Source of the DNA: Chloroflexota bacterium
GTDB lineage: Bacteria > Chloroflexota > Dormibacteria > Dormibacterales > Dormibacteraceae
Length of the DNA stretch: 46,209 nucleotides
Reading direction: 5' to 3'
Assembly (NCBI GenBank): GCA_005880795.1
Contig: VBGP01000019.1
Span: 1 to 46,209, forward strand
Shown: positions 11,152-25,500 of the stretch, piece by piece
Numbering within the stretch: the stretch's first letter is position 1
Layout of the letters: each line of letters opens with the position of its first letter
Made by a program: the position numbers and the translations under genes
The notes under the pieces: generated by a model
Database searches by the model: none
What the model was told of the DNA's origin: nothing
The model's input: only the letters and a program-made list of their open reading frames with translations

Positions 11152-12069
11152 TTAACGGCGCATTCGCGGGTCGAGAGCGTCCCGCAGCCCGTCGCCGACG
11201 AAGGTGAAGGCCAGCAGCGTGAAGCCAATCGCCAGCGCGGGAAAGACGACGGAGCTCGGGTTGGCGTAAATCGCCTCGTATCCGTCGAACACCATCTGCC
11301 CCCACGTGGGTGTGGGTGGTTGGATGCCGACCCCCAGGAAGCTCAGAACTGCCTCGAGGAAGATGGCGTTCGGGATTCCGAACGTCAGAGTGACGATGAT
11401 CGGGCCCAGTGAGTTGGGCAGCAGGTGCTTGAGGATTAACTTCGCTGGGGATGAGCCGGACGAACGGGCGGCCTCGACGAATTCCTTCTCCTTGATGGAC
11501 AAGACCTGGCCGCGGACCAACCGCGCGAGACCTACCCAGTTGACCAGCGCGATCGCGCCGAAGATGGTGAGCAGGCTCGGCCCAAACACGGAGACGACCA
11601 CGAGCACGAACAGCAGGTCAGGAAACGCGTACCAGATGTCGGTGAACCGCATCAGCAGGTTGTCGATGCGGCCGCCGAAATAGCCCGCGGTCAACCCGAT
11701 AAGGAGACCAATCGGCAGGATGATCGCCTGGACCATGATGCCGACGGCGAGCGAGACCTGGCTGCCGAACAACAAGCGGCTGAGCGTGTCGCGGCCCAGT
11801 TCGTCAGCGCCGAGTGCGTACCCGTTCTGTCCCGGGCCCGCTTCGATGAACTCGACGTGTTGTTTGATGGGGTCCGCGATTATCCCCAGGTGCACGAGCA
11901 GCGGCGACCCGAACGCGACAAGGACGAGAATCCCGATCAGCACCGCACCGGCGATCGCCAGCCGGTTGCGCCGGAACCTCTGAAGCGCATCGCTCCAAAG
12001 ACCGATTTGCTTCTCGGAGACTTCCCACGCGCTGAGCTCCTCGATGTTCGCCGCTGCCGGAAGGGCCAT
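11152..12069 (-). CDS. oppC: oligopeptide ABC transporter permease OppC-like
   Basis: Inner-membrane permease. The 305-residue protein has an N-terminal OppC-type segment FRRNRLAIAGAVLIGILVL, a periplasmic loop with LGADELGRDTLSRLLFG, and several further hydrophobic helices. The cytoplasmic EAA loop EAARSSGSSPAKLILKHLLP couples it to the ATPases. The C-terminus DGLRDALDPRMRR is the usual OppC/DppC end. Its ATG directly abuts the oppB stop (TAAATG), so expression is coupled to oppB. Confidence 0.94.
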   Translation of the reverse strand: MALPAAANIEELSAWEVSEKQIGLWSDALQRFRRNRLAIAGAVLIGILVLVAFGSPLLVHLGIIADPIKQHVEFIEAGPGQNGYALGADELGRDTLSRLLFGSQVSLAVGIMVQAIILPIGLLIGLTAGYFGGRIDNLLMRFTDIWYAFPDLLFVLVVVSVFGPSLLTIFGAIALVNWVGLARLVRGQVLSIKEKEFVEAARSSGSSPAKLILKHLLPNSLGPIIVTLTFGIPNAIFLEAVLSFLGVGIQPPTPTWGQMVFDGYEAIYANPSSVVFPALAIGFTLLAFTFVGDGLRDALDPRMRR

Positions 12070-13098
12070 TTAAGTGAGCCTGACCCGAGGGTCGATGAAG
12101 ACATAGGCGACGTCAACGATGAGATTCGCCACCGCGATCACCAATGAGAAAAGGACCGTTGTGCCGAGGATCATGGGGTAGTCGCGCGACTCGATCGCGA
12201 CCACAAATGCCCGCCCGATTCCAGGGATGCTGAACACCGTCTCCACGATCACAGAACCCGTAACGAGGAACGCGAACGTCGGCCCCAGAGTCGTGACGAC
12301 CGGGATCAGCGAGTTCTTCAATATGTGCCGGATCACGACGAGGCGCTCCGGCAGCCCCTTCGCCCACGCGGTTCGGACGAAGTCCTGCCGGATGGTCTCG
12401 AGCGTGCTGGCGCGGGTGAGGCGCGCCGTGTAGGCGATCGGAAGCAGCGCGAGCGTGACCACCGGCATGATCAGGTGATCGTCGACGCCGAATCCAGCCG
12501 CGGGTAAAAAGAAATTGCCGCCGGTCGCCTTGTAAGCCAGGACCGACAACGCCACCACCATCAGCGCGCCGATGACGAAGTTCGGAAATGACGCCGCAAC
12601 GGTTGCAAAACCCATCGTTATGTAGTCGACACGGGTGTTCTGCCGCAGCGCAGCGAGCACGCCCAGGCCGACGCCGACCGGGATGATCAGCAGAAATGCA
12701 AGCACCCCGATGGTCGCCGTATAAGGCCAGCTCTCGAGAAGCAGCCCTGACACGGTCTTGCCCTGGTACTGGTACGAAAGCCCGAAATCGAAGTGGACGA
12801 CGCTCGAGATGTAGAGCAGGAACTGCTGGGGCACCGGCTTGTTCAAGCCGTACCTTATGTTCAGGTTGTTGACGACCGTATCGGAAAGCTGGCGGCCGCC
12901 GGCCTTGTCCCACGGGCTCCCGGGCGCCAGGTGCATGAGGGTGAACGTGATCAGGATCACGAAGAACAGGATCGGCACCATCCAGAGGATTCGCCGCACG
13001 ATGAAGATCGTGAGGCTGCCCGCCCTGGTGCTCGTGATCGCTGTCAGCTGAGGAGGCAGCAGGGCGCCCCTCACGGGACGCCCTGCTGTTACTGCCAA
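12070..13098 (-). CDS. oppB: oligopeptide ABC transporter permease OppB-like
   Basis: Partner permease of OppC. The family core begins at FIVRRILWMVPILFFVIL and continues through the first periplasmic loop with HLAPGSPWDK, several hydrophobic helices and the EAA loop region FVRTAWAKGLPERLVVIRHI. The frame starts at a TTG with AAGGA nine bases upstream, adding about 30 residues before the first helix. A strong GC-rich hairpin (13057-13088) covers codons 4-14 of this start. No later start with a ribosome site is seen, so the TTG is preferred but not certain. Confidence 0.88.
   Translation of the reverse strand: MAVTAGRPVRGALLPPQLTAITSTRAGSLTIFIVRRILWMVPILFFVILITFTLMHLAPGSPWDKAGGRQLSDTVVNNLNIRYGLNKPVPQQFLLYISSVVHFDFGLSYQYQGKTVSGLLLESWPYTATIGVLAFLLIIPVGVGLGVLAALRQNTRVDYITMGFATVAASFPNFVIGALMVVALSVLAYKATGGNFFLPAAGFGVDDHLIMPVVTLALLPIAYTARLTRASTLETIRQDFVRTAWAKGLPERLVVIRHILKNSLIPVVTTLGPTFAFLVTGSVIVETVFSIPGIGRAFVVAIESRDYPMILGTTVLFSLVIAVANLIVDVAYVFIDPRVRLT
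13057..13088 (-). promoter_or_regulatory. intercistronic hairpin between oppA and oppB
   Basis: A perfect 10-bp inverted repeat (CAGCAGGGCG / CGCCCTGCTG), with a 12-base loop that can itself pair CCC with GGG, lies 25 bases after the oppA stop and 7 bases into oppB. There is no T tract, so it is more likely an mRNA-stabilising or translation-dampening structure than a terminator. Such hairpins are known to keep binding-protein mRNA more abundant than permease mRNA. Confidence 0.6.
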
Positions 13099-13112
13099 TT
13101 CGGTTTTTCCTT

Positions 13113-14816
13113 TTAGGTGTGTTGTGTGATGTACGCCGTGTTGTATCTGCCGTCACCAGGCAGGTTCTGGTCGTCGGTCGTGGTCACGGTCAGGCCCTGC
13201 ACGTACGGCTTGACGAGATCGTACTCGTACGGCTGGTACATGAAGGCAACCACCGCGTTGTCGACAAGCATCTTCCCGGCCTGGGCGTAGTCCTGAGCGC
13301 GCTTCGTCTTGTCGGACTCGGCGTCGCCCTTGGTCACCAGGTCATCGTATGCCGGGTTGCTCAGACAGCCCCAGTTGAGGTTGTGGCATGAGCCGGTCAC
13401 GAAGATGTCGAACCAGTCCTGCTGGTCCGGGTAGTCGCTGATCCATCCGTCCAGGCCGTAGATGTCGAACTGGCCCTTGCGGATGTCCCTGGTCACGGTC
13501 TTGCTGTCGATGACGTCCAGCTGGATGGTGACGCCGAGGTTCGTGCTCCACTGGTCGGAGAGGAACTGGTTCAGCGTCTTGCTCGCGGTCGAGTTGCGGG
13601 TCAGCAGCTTCATCTTTCCGAGGTCAGCCGCCTTGCCGGAGTCGGCGAGCAGCTTCTTGGCCGCCGCCGGGTCGAAGCTCTGCGCGTTGTCAGATGTGTC
13701 GTATCCGTTCATGCCCTTGGGGATGAACGTCGCGAGGGACTTGCCGTTGCCGTGCTCGATGTCGTTGACCAGCTTGTCGCGGTCGATCGACTTGGACAGC
13801 GCCATGCGCACGTTCTTGTCGGTAAGCGGTGCTTTGGTCGTGTTGAACGAGATCCAGTACTGGCTGAGGGTCGGGATGAGCTTGGCTTCCTTGCTCAGCT
13901 TGGGGTCGCCGCGCACGACGGTGACGTCAGCCAGAGGCACGCCGATGATGTCGAGCGCGCCGGTCTGATACTGCGAGAAGGCCGTGTTGCCGTCCGAGAT
14001 CTCGTAGTACGTGATCGTCTGCAGGGTCGGCTTCGCCGCCCAGTAGTTCGGGTTGGGCACCAGCGTCACGTGGTCCTTGGACGCGATCTCACTGATCTTG
14101 TACGGACCCTGGCCGATGATGGTCGCTGCGTTGTTGGCCCATGCCTCGGCCTTTGTCGCATCGGTCGAAGCGAAGGCTCCGCCGGCGGCCTGCTCGATGA
14201 TGTCCTTACGCAGGGGAACCGCCATCCATAGCGTCGCCACCCACTTGAAGTAGGCGGCCGGGTGGTCGAGCTGAACGACGAAGGTCTTGTCATCGGGTGC
14301 CGATAGTCCAAGACCGTTGAGGTAGGCGTCGATAGCACTGGCGCTGGAAACGTCAACGTTGCCGTATCCGCTCGCGCCCTTGATCGTGCCGTCAAAGAAC
14401 GGGTCGACGTAGCCGGCGGCCAGCGCGGGGTTCAGGAAGTGCTTCCACCCGTAGACCCAATCGCTCGCCGTCACTGCCTTTCCGTCGCTCCACTTCACGC
14501 CCTGGCGCAAGTGGAACGTGTACGTCAGGCCGTCGGAGGAAACGTCGTAGCTCGTCGCGCCGAGGGGCTCGACGTCACTCGAGTCCGCCTTTGCGCGGAA
14601 GAGGCTGTCGTAGGTCTGGATGCCGACAGCTCGCTCATACGTATAGGTCTGCTGCGTCGGGTCGAAGCTGTTCGGCTCGGTGCCGTTGTTCGCGCGGAGA
14701 ATCTGCTTGTCGGCCGATGCGAGGTTCGCGCTGGTCGTCCCCCCACCGCCACACGCGGCGAGGAAAACTCCAGCGGTCGCGAGCGCGATCGCCCGAAACC
14801 GGAAACCTAAATGCAT
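13113..14816 (-). CDS. oppA: oligopeptide-binding lipoprotein, SBP family 5 (OppA-like)
   Basis: Extracytoplasmic substrate-binding protein of the importer. From the ATG at 14816 it is 567 residues. The signal peptide ends in the lipobox LAAC with the acylated cysteine at residue 22, followed by a GGGG linker. Family-5 features include LRANNGTEPNSFDPTQQTYT, the RQGVKWSDGKAVTASDWVYG region and IPKGMNGYDTSDN. An upstream ATG at 14840 gives 8 more residues, but AGAGG lies 9 bases before the 14816 ATG, which favours the shorter start. It has its own promoter (14920-14949). Confidence 0.93.
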   Translation of the reverse strand: MHLGFRFRAIALATAGVFLAACGGGGTTSANLASADKQILRANNGTEPNSFDPTQQTYTYERAVGIQTYDSLFRAKADSSDVEPLGATSYDVSSDGLTYTFHLRQGVKWSDGKAVTASDWVYGWKHFLNPALAAGYVDPFFDGTIKGASGYGNVDVSSASAIDAYLNGLGLSAPDDKTFVVQLDHPAAYFKWVATLWMAVPLRKDIIEQAAGGAFASTDATKAEAWANNAATIIGQGPYKISEIASKDHVTLVPNPNYWAAKPTLQTITYYEISDGNTAFSQYQTGALDIIGVPLADVTVVRGDPKLSKEAKLIPTLSQYWISFNTTKAPLTDKNVRMALSKSIDRDKLVNDIEHGNGKSLATFIPKGMNGYDTSDNAQSFDPAAAKKLLADSGKAADLGKMKLLTRNSTASKTLNQFLSDQWSTNLGVTIQLDVIDSKTVTRDIRKGQFDIYGLDGWISDYPDQQDWFDIFVTGSCHNLNWGCLSNPAYDDLVTKGDAESDKTKRAQDYAQAGKMLVDNAVVAFMYQPYEYDLVKPYVQGLTVTTTDDQNLPGDGRYNTAYITQHT

Positions 14817-14919
14817 ACGCGTCTTACCTCTCAGACTCATCCTGCAGCCTTCTTCCCGAGCGCGGGGCGAGAGTGCGCCGGCGGCAGGTCTTACTCCACA
14901 GCCAATGCGGCCGTACTGA

Positions 14920-14949
14920 ATTCTGTTGTGGCCGACTCACAAGTGTCAA
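14920..14949 (-). promoter_or_regulatory. promoter for oppA
   Basis: On the minus strand a perfect TTGACA (14944-14949) is followed after 18 bases by CAGAAT (14920-14925; four of six). Transcription would begin near 14913, giving a leader of about 97 bases before the ATG at 14816. This would let oppA-oppF be expressed apart from the upstream binding-protein gene. Confidence 0.55.
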
Positions 14950-15027
14950 GTTGCTAGCAGCTTAAGCTTGCGAACGGCTGTTCGAGAATGCCCTTAAGAG
15001 GCCGCCGGGCGCGTAGGGCGCACTAGA

Positions 15028-16683
15028 TCAGTGGGGGGCGATCGACAGCTGCGCCGGAGCCAGTCCTCCGGGCCACTCGTCCAGAGGTGAGGTCACAATC
15101 CCTCGCACGTAGGGCTGAACCAGGTACCAGCTCACGGTCTGCGCGAGGAAGGCCACGGGTGCATCGCCCACGAGCATCGACTGAGCCTGTAGATACTCCT
15201 GGTCGCGCCTGGCGGGCAGAGTGTCGGTGCGGGCCACCCGGACAAAGTTGTCGTACTGCTGGTTCTGCCAGAACGAAACGTTGTTCGAGCTGGTCGTCAG
15301 AAACGTGTCATACCAGTCGGCCTGGTCGGGATAGTCGGCGTTCCAACCCCGCGGTCCACTGATCTGGAACTGCCCGTTTTCGACGCGCGAGGCCAGCGTG
15401 TTGGCGTCCAGCGCCTGCAGGTTGAGCTCGATGCCCAGGTTGGCCTTGAGCTGGTCGTGGACGAATTTCGCCGTCGCCTTGCCGAAGTCGGACGACTGGT
15501 CATAGGAGAACGTCAACGACACCTGGTTGGCCGAGAAGCCGGACGCCGCCAACGAGGCCCGAGCCTGCGCAACGTCGAACTTCTGCGTCGTCAGGTTGGG
15601 CGCGTATCCGTGCATGCCCTTGGGGATGAACGTCTCGATCGGCGCACCCTCACCCTGAAATATCTGTGCGACGAAGGCGTCCCGGTCGACAGCCTGTGCC
15701 AGGGCCTGCCGCAGCTTCACGTTGTCGAGCGGCGGTGAGTCGACGCGATAAACCATCCAGAACACGGTCAGGTTCGGCGTCTTGACAAGCCGGCGGCTCA
15801 GCGTCGAATCAGCAGCGACGGACGGCGCTTGAGCCGGCTCCACCGCGATCTCGTCCAGCTCGCCGCTCCTGTACCTGGCCAGCGCGGTGGCGCCATCGAT
15901 GACGATCTCGAAATCGATCCTGGTCAGGGTCGGCTTGCCGGCCCAGTAATAAGGATTGCGCTCCACGCTTATGTGGTCGTTCTTGAGCATGTCCGTGACT
16001 TTGTACGGGCCGTTGGAGATGAGGGTCTCAGGGGTCGTCGCCCACTTGACTCCGCTCTTCGCGACGACGTCTTTCCGGATCGGCGCCGCCGCGGGCATCG
16101 CAGCAAGCCAAAGGAACGCGGGGTCCGGCCTGGCGAGCTGCACCTGGAAGGTGTTGTCGTCCACCGCTTTCAGGCCGAGCGTGTCGAGTGCGCCGTCGAT
16201 GGTCTTGGCGTCGCGCTGGGGGTCCATCAACGACACCCGCTCTCCGTTCAGCACCGCGTTCGCGAAAAGCGTCTCGTTCGGCGCGGCCAGACGAGGGTCG
16301 ATCAGCCGCTGCCACGCATACACGAAGTCCTGCGCCTTGACCGGCGTGCCGTCCCAGTATTTCCCGTTCGTACGCAGGTGAAAGGCGTAGGCGGTGCCGT
16401 CGCTGTTGACATCGAAGGTCTGGGCCGCCGCCGGCGCAACGCCGCTCAGGTCGGGGTTGGGCCTCAGCAGCGGTTCGGAGATCGCGCGCAGCACGGCGGT
16501 CTCGTAGGTGAATTGCGACTGCCCCGGGTCGAGCGACGCGGGCTGGTCCTCGAGCATGACCCGAAGGACCTGGTCCTTGGCGAGCTTGGGCCCCACCGTA
16601 ACCCCAGGCTGGCACGCCACGGCCAGCGTCAGCCCGGCCAGCGACAAAGCTGCGGCGCGCCAGAGCCTCGAGGCTGGAGTCAC
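15028..16683 (-). CDS. second oligopeptide-binding lipoprotein, SBP family 5
   Basis: A paralogue of the neighbouring OppA, 551 residues. It has an N-terminal signal peptide with lipobox LAVAC (cysteine 24) and family-5 features: MLEDQPASLDPGQSQFTYE, LRTNGKYWDGTPVKAQDFVY and IPKGMHGYAPNL. It lies upstream of oppA in the same direction, so one transporter may use two binding proteins of different specificity. The start is a GTG with no separated ribosome site. A TATAAG box ends 8 bases upstream, compatible with a leaderless transcript. Confidence 0.9.
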   Translation of the reverse strand: MTPASRLWRAAALSLAGLTLAVACQPGVTVGPKLAKDQVLRVMLEDQPASLDPGQSQFTYETAVLRAISEPLLRPNPDLSGVAPAAAQTFDVNSDGTAYAFHLRTNGKYWDGTPVKAQDFVYAWQRLIDPRLAAPNETLFANAVLNGERVSLMDPQRDAKTIDGALDTLGLKAVDDNTFQVQLARPDPAFLWLAAMPAAAPIRKDVVAKSGVKWATTPETLISNGPYKVTDMLKNDHISVERNPYYWAGKPTLTRIDFEIVIDGATALARYRSGELDEIAVEPAQAPSVAADSTLSRRLVKTPNLTVFWMVYRVDSPPLDNVKLRQALAQAVDRDAFVAQIFQGEGAPIETFIPKGMHGYAPNLTTQKFDVAQARASLAASGFSANQVSLTFSYDQSSDFGKATAKFVHDQLKANLGIELNLQALDANTLASRVENGQFQISGPRGWNADYPDQADWYDTFLTTSSNNVSFWQNQQYDNFVRVARTDTLPARRDQEYLQAQSMLVGDAPVAFLAQTVSWYLVQPYVRGIVTSPLDEWPGGLAPAQLSIAPH

Positions 16684-16691
16684 GCCCTCAT

Positions 16692-16697
16692 CTTATA
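16692..16697 (-). promoter_or_regulatory. candidate -10 box, possible leaderless start of the SBP gene
   Basis: TATAAG on the minus strand (five of six) lies 8 bases before the GTG of the binding-protein gene, so transcription would start at or next to the start codon. No convincing -35 is seen. Three other genes here have a similar layout (see findings). Confidence 0.35.
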
Positions 16698-16780
16698 CAG
16701 CGATAAATCGGAGGCAAAACAAAAGGAGGCAACCCTGGCGGGCGCCCCCTTGTGCACGTAACCGTGAGATTAACCCAAAC

Positions 16781-16845
16781 GGGTCGAAGTTTCTAGACCG
16801 ATCGCGTTTCCAGGTCGGTCGGCTCCTCCTCGAGGATCCTGGCGG
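16781..16845 (-). repeat. relic copy of the rpoC 3' end (copy A of a direct repeat)
   Basis: This 65-base stretch is about 85% identical to 18245-18309, which holds the last codons of rpoC, its stop and the next 13 bases. Read on the minus strand it encodes RILEEEPTDLETRSV and a stop, against [15 protein letters not shown] in rpoC: two replacements in 15 residues. The offset is exactly 1,464 bases with no gaps. No rpoC sequence lies before it, so it is a non-functional relic. Confidence 0.85.
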
Positions 16846-16885
16846 CGGGTGTTACCTTCACGGAAGAGGGTCGTTGCAGACTTCG

Positions 16886-18214
16886 ATGAGGCCGCGCCAC
16901 CGGCTCGCCACAGGACTCGCTGCGGTGCTGTTGACGGCTGCATGCAGCGCCCCGCCGCAGACACCGGTCGCCGCCAAGGCCTCCGCGACAGCCGCAACCC
17001 TCACCACCAACACGCGTTGCAGGGGACTTACCGTCGCCGCGTCCAGGCAGTCGCCCGTCAAAGTAGGCGACACCCTGACCATCACGGCTCAGGCCGGAGG
17101 CTGCGACTCGCCCGACTACCGCTTCGTATTGGTAGACCAGACCGGTGGCACCACGGTGATGCGCGACTGGGACCCGGTCTCCGCTTGGGACTGGAATACC
17201 GGCAGCACGCAGTCGGGTCGGCTCACGATTCGCGCCGACGCCCGGGAACACGGTGGGACGAGCTACGCGCCAGACGTGTCCACCTACCTCGAGTTCCTCG
17301 TCACCGGCGCCGCCGCCCCGCACGTGCAGACGTGCCGACTTCCGGTCTCCGGAGTCCTGGCGGGCTCCGGCGGATTCGTCCAGATGCCGGCCGGCACGTT
17401 CAATGCCGACCCGGCCAGCAACGTCCCGCTTCCCGGCCAGACGGACCCCGCCCGTTTGCGTCGCGGCTATACATATGATCCGGTCCACGGCCGATGGCTG
17501 CCGGTACCGCGCGACTGGGTCATGCCCGACTTCTCGAGCTACGTCTACGTCGGGACCGAGTACCCGCACGTCAGCAACCAGCCTGCGCTGCACGTCGTGA
17601 AGCTTCCTGCCGGAACCGACTCCCAGTGGCCGCAGGGCGACCAGCTCTACGGGCTCCCGATCGCTCTGCGTCCACAAGGCGTCTACGGGGCTCCCGGTCC
17701 GGAGATCATCACGATGGTCGATGCGGCGGGTGGGGTGACCACCGTCGACCAGGGACATGCGGGCCTGTTCGCGGTGGTCACTTCGACCGGCATCTGGGCG
17801 GCCAAATGGTCGACCTCTAGGGCTGGCGCATACGTGCTGGCCGACGTGCAGCGCATCGATACGAACACGGGGGCCGCCACCACCTGGTTCCACATCGCCG
17901 GGGTCACCGCGGTGCCGATCGGGATCGACGGCTCGGGCAGCCCGATCATCGCCGCCGGTACCCAGCTGCCCAACGGCCAGATCTCTGCCTCTCAGATCTG
18001 GATTGTCCCGCAGGCGTCGGCAGGCGCCGTCCCCCAGGGCGTGCTCATCTACTCGGACAAGGACCACCCGTTGGTGGTCCAGGGCCCACCCATCGTGTCG
18101 GCCGGGGCAATCTGGATCGAGACCGACAAGGGACTCTGGATCGACGACGGCACGGGAGCCTCGATCCGCCTGGTCTCCAATTTCAGCGGCTACATCGCCG
18201 GCGGCTGCTTATAA
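16886..18214 (+). CDS. lipoprotein of unknown function
   Basis: From the ATG at 16886 the protein is 442 residues. A signal peptide ends in lipobox LTAAC (cysteine 20), so it is probably membrane-anchored outside the cytoplasm. An Ig-like beta segment follows at roughly 45-135 (VKVGDTLTITAQAGGC). Repeated short beta-strand patterns with W and G in the C-terminal half could be a propeller-like fold, which is a guess. Paired cysteines near 36 and 63 may form a disulfide. The frame is open upstream to 16508, but the lipoprotein signal fixes the start. The gene points against all its neighbours and is flanked by two copies of the rpoC 3' end, suggesting insertion. Confidence 0.8.
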   Translation: MRPRHRLATGLAAVLLTAACSAPPQTPVAAKASATAATLTTNTRCRGLTVAASRQSPVKVGDTLTITAQAGGCDSPDYRFVLVDQTGGTTVMRDWDPVSAWDWNTGSTQSGRLTIRADAREHGGTSYAPDVSTYLEFLVTGAAAPHVQTCRLPVSGVLAGSGGFVQMPAGTFNADPASNVPLPGQTDPARLRRGYTYDPVHGRWLPVPRDWVMPDFSSYVYVGTEYPHVSNQPALHVVKLPAGTDSQWPQGDQLYGLPIALRPQGVYGAPGPEIITMVDAAGGVTTVDQGHAGLFAVVTSTGIWAAKWSTSRAGAYVLADVQRIDTNTGAATTWFHIAGVTAVPIGIDGSGSPIIAAGTQLPNGQISASQIWIVPQASAGAVPQGVLIYSDKDHPLVVQGPPIVSAGAIWIETDKGLWIDDGTGASIRLVSNFSGYIAGGCL

Positions 18215-18218
18215 AGGA

Positions 18219-18243
18219 ACGGGGCCGCACGCCGCGGCCCCGT
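18219..18243. terminator. bidirectional hairpin between the lipoprotein gene and rpoC
   Basis: A perfect 10-bp stem (ACGGGGCCGC / GCGGCCCCGT) with a 5-base loop lies 4 bases after the lipoprotein stop and 13 bases after the rpoC stop. On the minus strand it is followed by a T-rich TTCCTTT; on the plus strand no T tract follows. It probably ends rpoBC transcription and blocks read-through from both sides. Confidence 0.7.
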
Positions 18244-18256
18244 CGGGTCTAGCTCT

Positions 18257-22498
<4,242 letters not shown>

Positions 22499-22514
22499 CC
22501 TTTTTCCTCTTCTT

Positions 22515-22553
22515 CCTTATCTATCTATGTATCTATTCGTTATGTATCTATTC
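22515..22553 (-). repeat. tandem repeat in the rpoB-rpoC spacer
   Basis: On the minus strand GAATAGATACATA occurs twice, starting within the rpoB stop region, and continues as GATAGATAAGG into the ribosome site of rpoC. The ACATAGATA-AGG part is shared with the spacers before rpsJ and rplK. AT-rich against a GC-rich background. Function unknown. Confidence 0.5.
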
Positions 22554-25500
22554 AGCGGAGTCTTCCCCGAGCTCTTCGCGCTCGAGGCTGATGCCGAGGT
22601 CCAGCGGGATCTCGGGAATGTCCTCTTCTGACAGGACAATCTGGCGCTCGTCCTCGCTCAGGATCTCCACCCCGAGCGCAAGGCCTTCCAGCTCCTTGAC
22701 CAGCACGCGGAACGACTCCGGGATGCCTGCCTCGAGCGTGTTGTCGCCCTTGACGATCGCCTCGTACGCCTTGACGCGACCGACGATGTCGTCTGACTTC
22801 ACGGTCAGGATCTCCTGCAGGACGTGCGCGGCGCCGTAAGCCTCGAGCGCCCACACCTCCATCTCGCCGAAGCGCTGTCCGCCGAACTGCGCCTTGCCGC
22901 CTAGCGGCTGCTGGGTGACCAGGCTGTACGGACCGGTCGACCGGGCATGGATCTTGTCCTCCACCAGGTGGGCCAGCTTGAGCATGTAGATCATGCCGAC
23001 GGTCACCGGCTCGTCGAACTCATCGCCGGTCCGCCCGTCGCGCAGCCGCACCTTCCCGTCCACGGGCAGGCCCGCCTTCTCCAGTTCCTTGACGATCGTC
23101 GGCATCGGAGCGCCGTCGAAGACCGGGGTCGCGATCTTGATGCCAAGTGTGTAAGCAACCCAACCGAGGTGGGTCTCGAGGACCTGGCCCAGGTTCATTC
23201 GGCTCGGCACGCCGAGCGGGTTGAGCACGATGTCGACAGGTGTTCCGTCCGGCAGGTACGGCATGTCCTCCGAGGGCATGATCCGGGCGACCACGCCCTT
23301 GTTGCCGTGGCGGCCCGCCATCTTGTCGCCGGCCGAGATCTTCCGCTTCTGGGCGATGTAGACCCGGACCATCTCGTTGATGCCTGGGCCGAGCTCGTCC
23401 TTGTTCTCGCGTGAGAACACCTTCACGTCGACCACGATTCCGCGCTCGCCGTGCGGCACGCGCAGGCTCGAGTCCCGTACCTCGCGCGCCTTCTCACCGA
23501 AGATGGCCCGGAGCAGGCGCTCCTCCGCGGACAGCTCGGTCTCGCCCTTCGGCGTGATCTTGCCGACCAGGATGTCGCCCTGCTGGACCTCGGCGCCGAT
23601 GTAGACGATGCCGCGCTCGTCGAGGTTGCGCAGCGCATCGTCCGCGACGTTGGGGATGTCTCGTGTGATCTCTTCCGGTCCGAGCTTCGTCTCGCGCGCC
23701 TCGGATTCGTATTCCTCGATGTGAATCGATGTGTACAGGTCCTCCTTCACCACGCGCTCGGAGAGAAGGATCGCGTCTTCGAAGTTGTAGCCCTCCCACG
23801 GCATGAAGGCGACGAGCACGTTGCGCCCGAGCGCCATCTCGCCGTTGTCGATCGCGGGACCGTCGGCCAGGATGTCGCCCTTCTCCACGTGCTGGCCCGG
23901 CTTCACCACCGCGCGGTGGTTGAGGCAGGTGCCCTGGTTCGAGCGCTCGAACTTCTGCAGCGGATAGTGCTTCTCCGCACCGCCGCCGTCCGGCTTGACG
24001 ATGATCTCGAAGACCGGGGTCGCGTGCACCGCCTTCATCTCTTTCGGGTTGGCGATGTCGACCACCGTGCCGGCGAAGTCCGCGACGATCATCTCGCCCG
24101 AATCCTTCGCGGCGTAGTACTCGACGCCGGTTCCGACGAGCGGCGCGTCGGTGACGAGAAGCGGCACGGCCTGGCGCTGCATGTTGGCGCCCATCAGGGC
24201 GCGGCCGGCGTCGTCGTGCTCGAGGAACGGGATCATCGCCGTGGCCACCGACACGATCTGCTTCGGCGACACGTCCATGTACTGGATGTTCTGGATCTCT
24301 TCGATCTTGAAGTCGCCGCGTGCCCTCGCCGGCACGCGCCCCTCGACAAAGTTGCTCTCGGGGGTGAGCGCGGCGTTGGCCTGCGCGATGCCGAACATGT
24401 CCTCTTCGTCGGCCGACAGGTACTCGACCTCGGTCGAGACCCAGGGCACGATGTCGACTGAGGTGACGTGCGCCTTGAGCAGCTTCTGGATCGCCTTGTC
24501 GTCCAGCACCTCGTGTGCCGGCAGAACCTCGGTGCCCTTCGCATCCACCGCGGCGCGACGCAGCGTGCGCCCGACGAGCTTCGGCGCGAACTCCTGGTTC
24601 ACCGACACCCTGTTGTACACGCGGCGGAACGGCGTCTCGATGAAGCCGAACTCGTTGACCTTGGCGTACGTCGCCAGGTTGCCGATCAGGCCGATGTTCG
24701 GGCCTTCCGGCGTCTCGATCGGGCAGATCCGGCCGTAGTGGCTGTGGTGCACGTCTCTGACGTCGAATCCCGCGCGCTCACGTGACAGTCCACCGGGACC
24801 CAGCGCCGACAGGCGGCGCTTGTGGGTCAGCTCGGACAGCGGGTTGTGCTGGTCCATGAACTGCGAAAGCTGGCTCGAGCCGAAGAACTCCTTGATCGCG
24901 GCGACGACAGGTCGCGCGTTGATCAGGGACGCCGAGGTGACCGTGTGCGGGTCACTGATCGTCATGCGCTCCTTGATGATTCGCTCCATCCGGATCAAGC
25001 CCATGCGGAACTGGTTCTGTAGGAGCTCTCCGACCGCGCGCACGCGGCGGTTGCCGAGATGGTCGATGTCGTCCGGGATCTGCTTCTCGCGCTGCGCGTT
25101 GTTGAGCTCGATCAGCTTGCGCAGGAACGCGATGAAGTCGCCCTTCTCCAGGATGCGCAGCTCACGCTGGCGGACGCGCGCGAGGATGTCCTCCTCATCG
25201 CGGCCCAATCGCTTGTCGACCTTGTAGCGGCCGACGCGGCCGAGGTCGAACCGGCGCGGGTTGAAGAAAAGGGACTGCAGCAGGTTGCGCGCGTTGTCCA
25301 CGCTCGGTGGGTCGCCGGGGCGGACGCGGCGGTACAGCTCGAGGAGCGCGTCCTCGGTCTTCGTCGTCGTGTCCTTGTCGAGCGTCGACTCCATGTAGTG
25401 GTGGTCGGGGTTGTTGTCGACGTCCGCGAACATCTCCATCAGGGCGCGCTTCTGCGCCTCACGGTCGCTCTCGGTGCCCTTGAGCTGTGGCAGCTCGAGC

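Noticed and set aside
8864-11207. Long plus-strand open frames across oppF and oppD (407 and 489 codons)
   Set aside because: Complement of clear ABC ATPase genes; no motifs of their own and no ribosome sites.
16793-18067. A 424-codon minus-strand frame ending in an rpoC-like tail
   Set aside because: Only the last 15 or so codons resemble rpoC (relic copy A); the rest is the shadow of the plus-strand lipoprotein gene.
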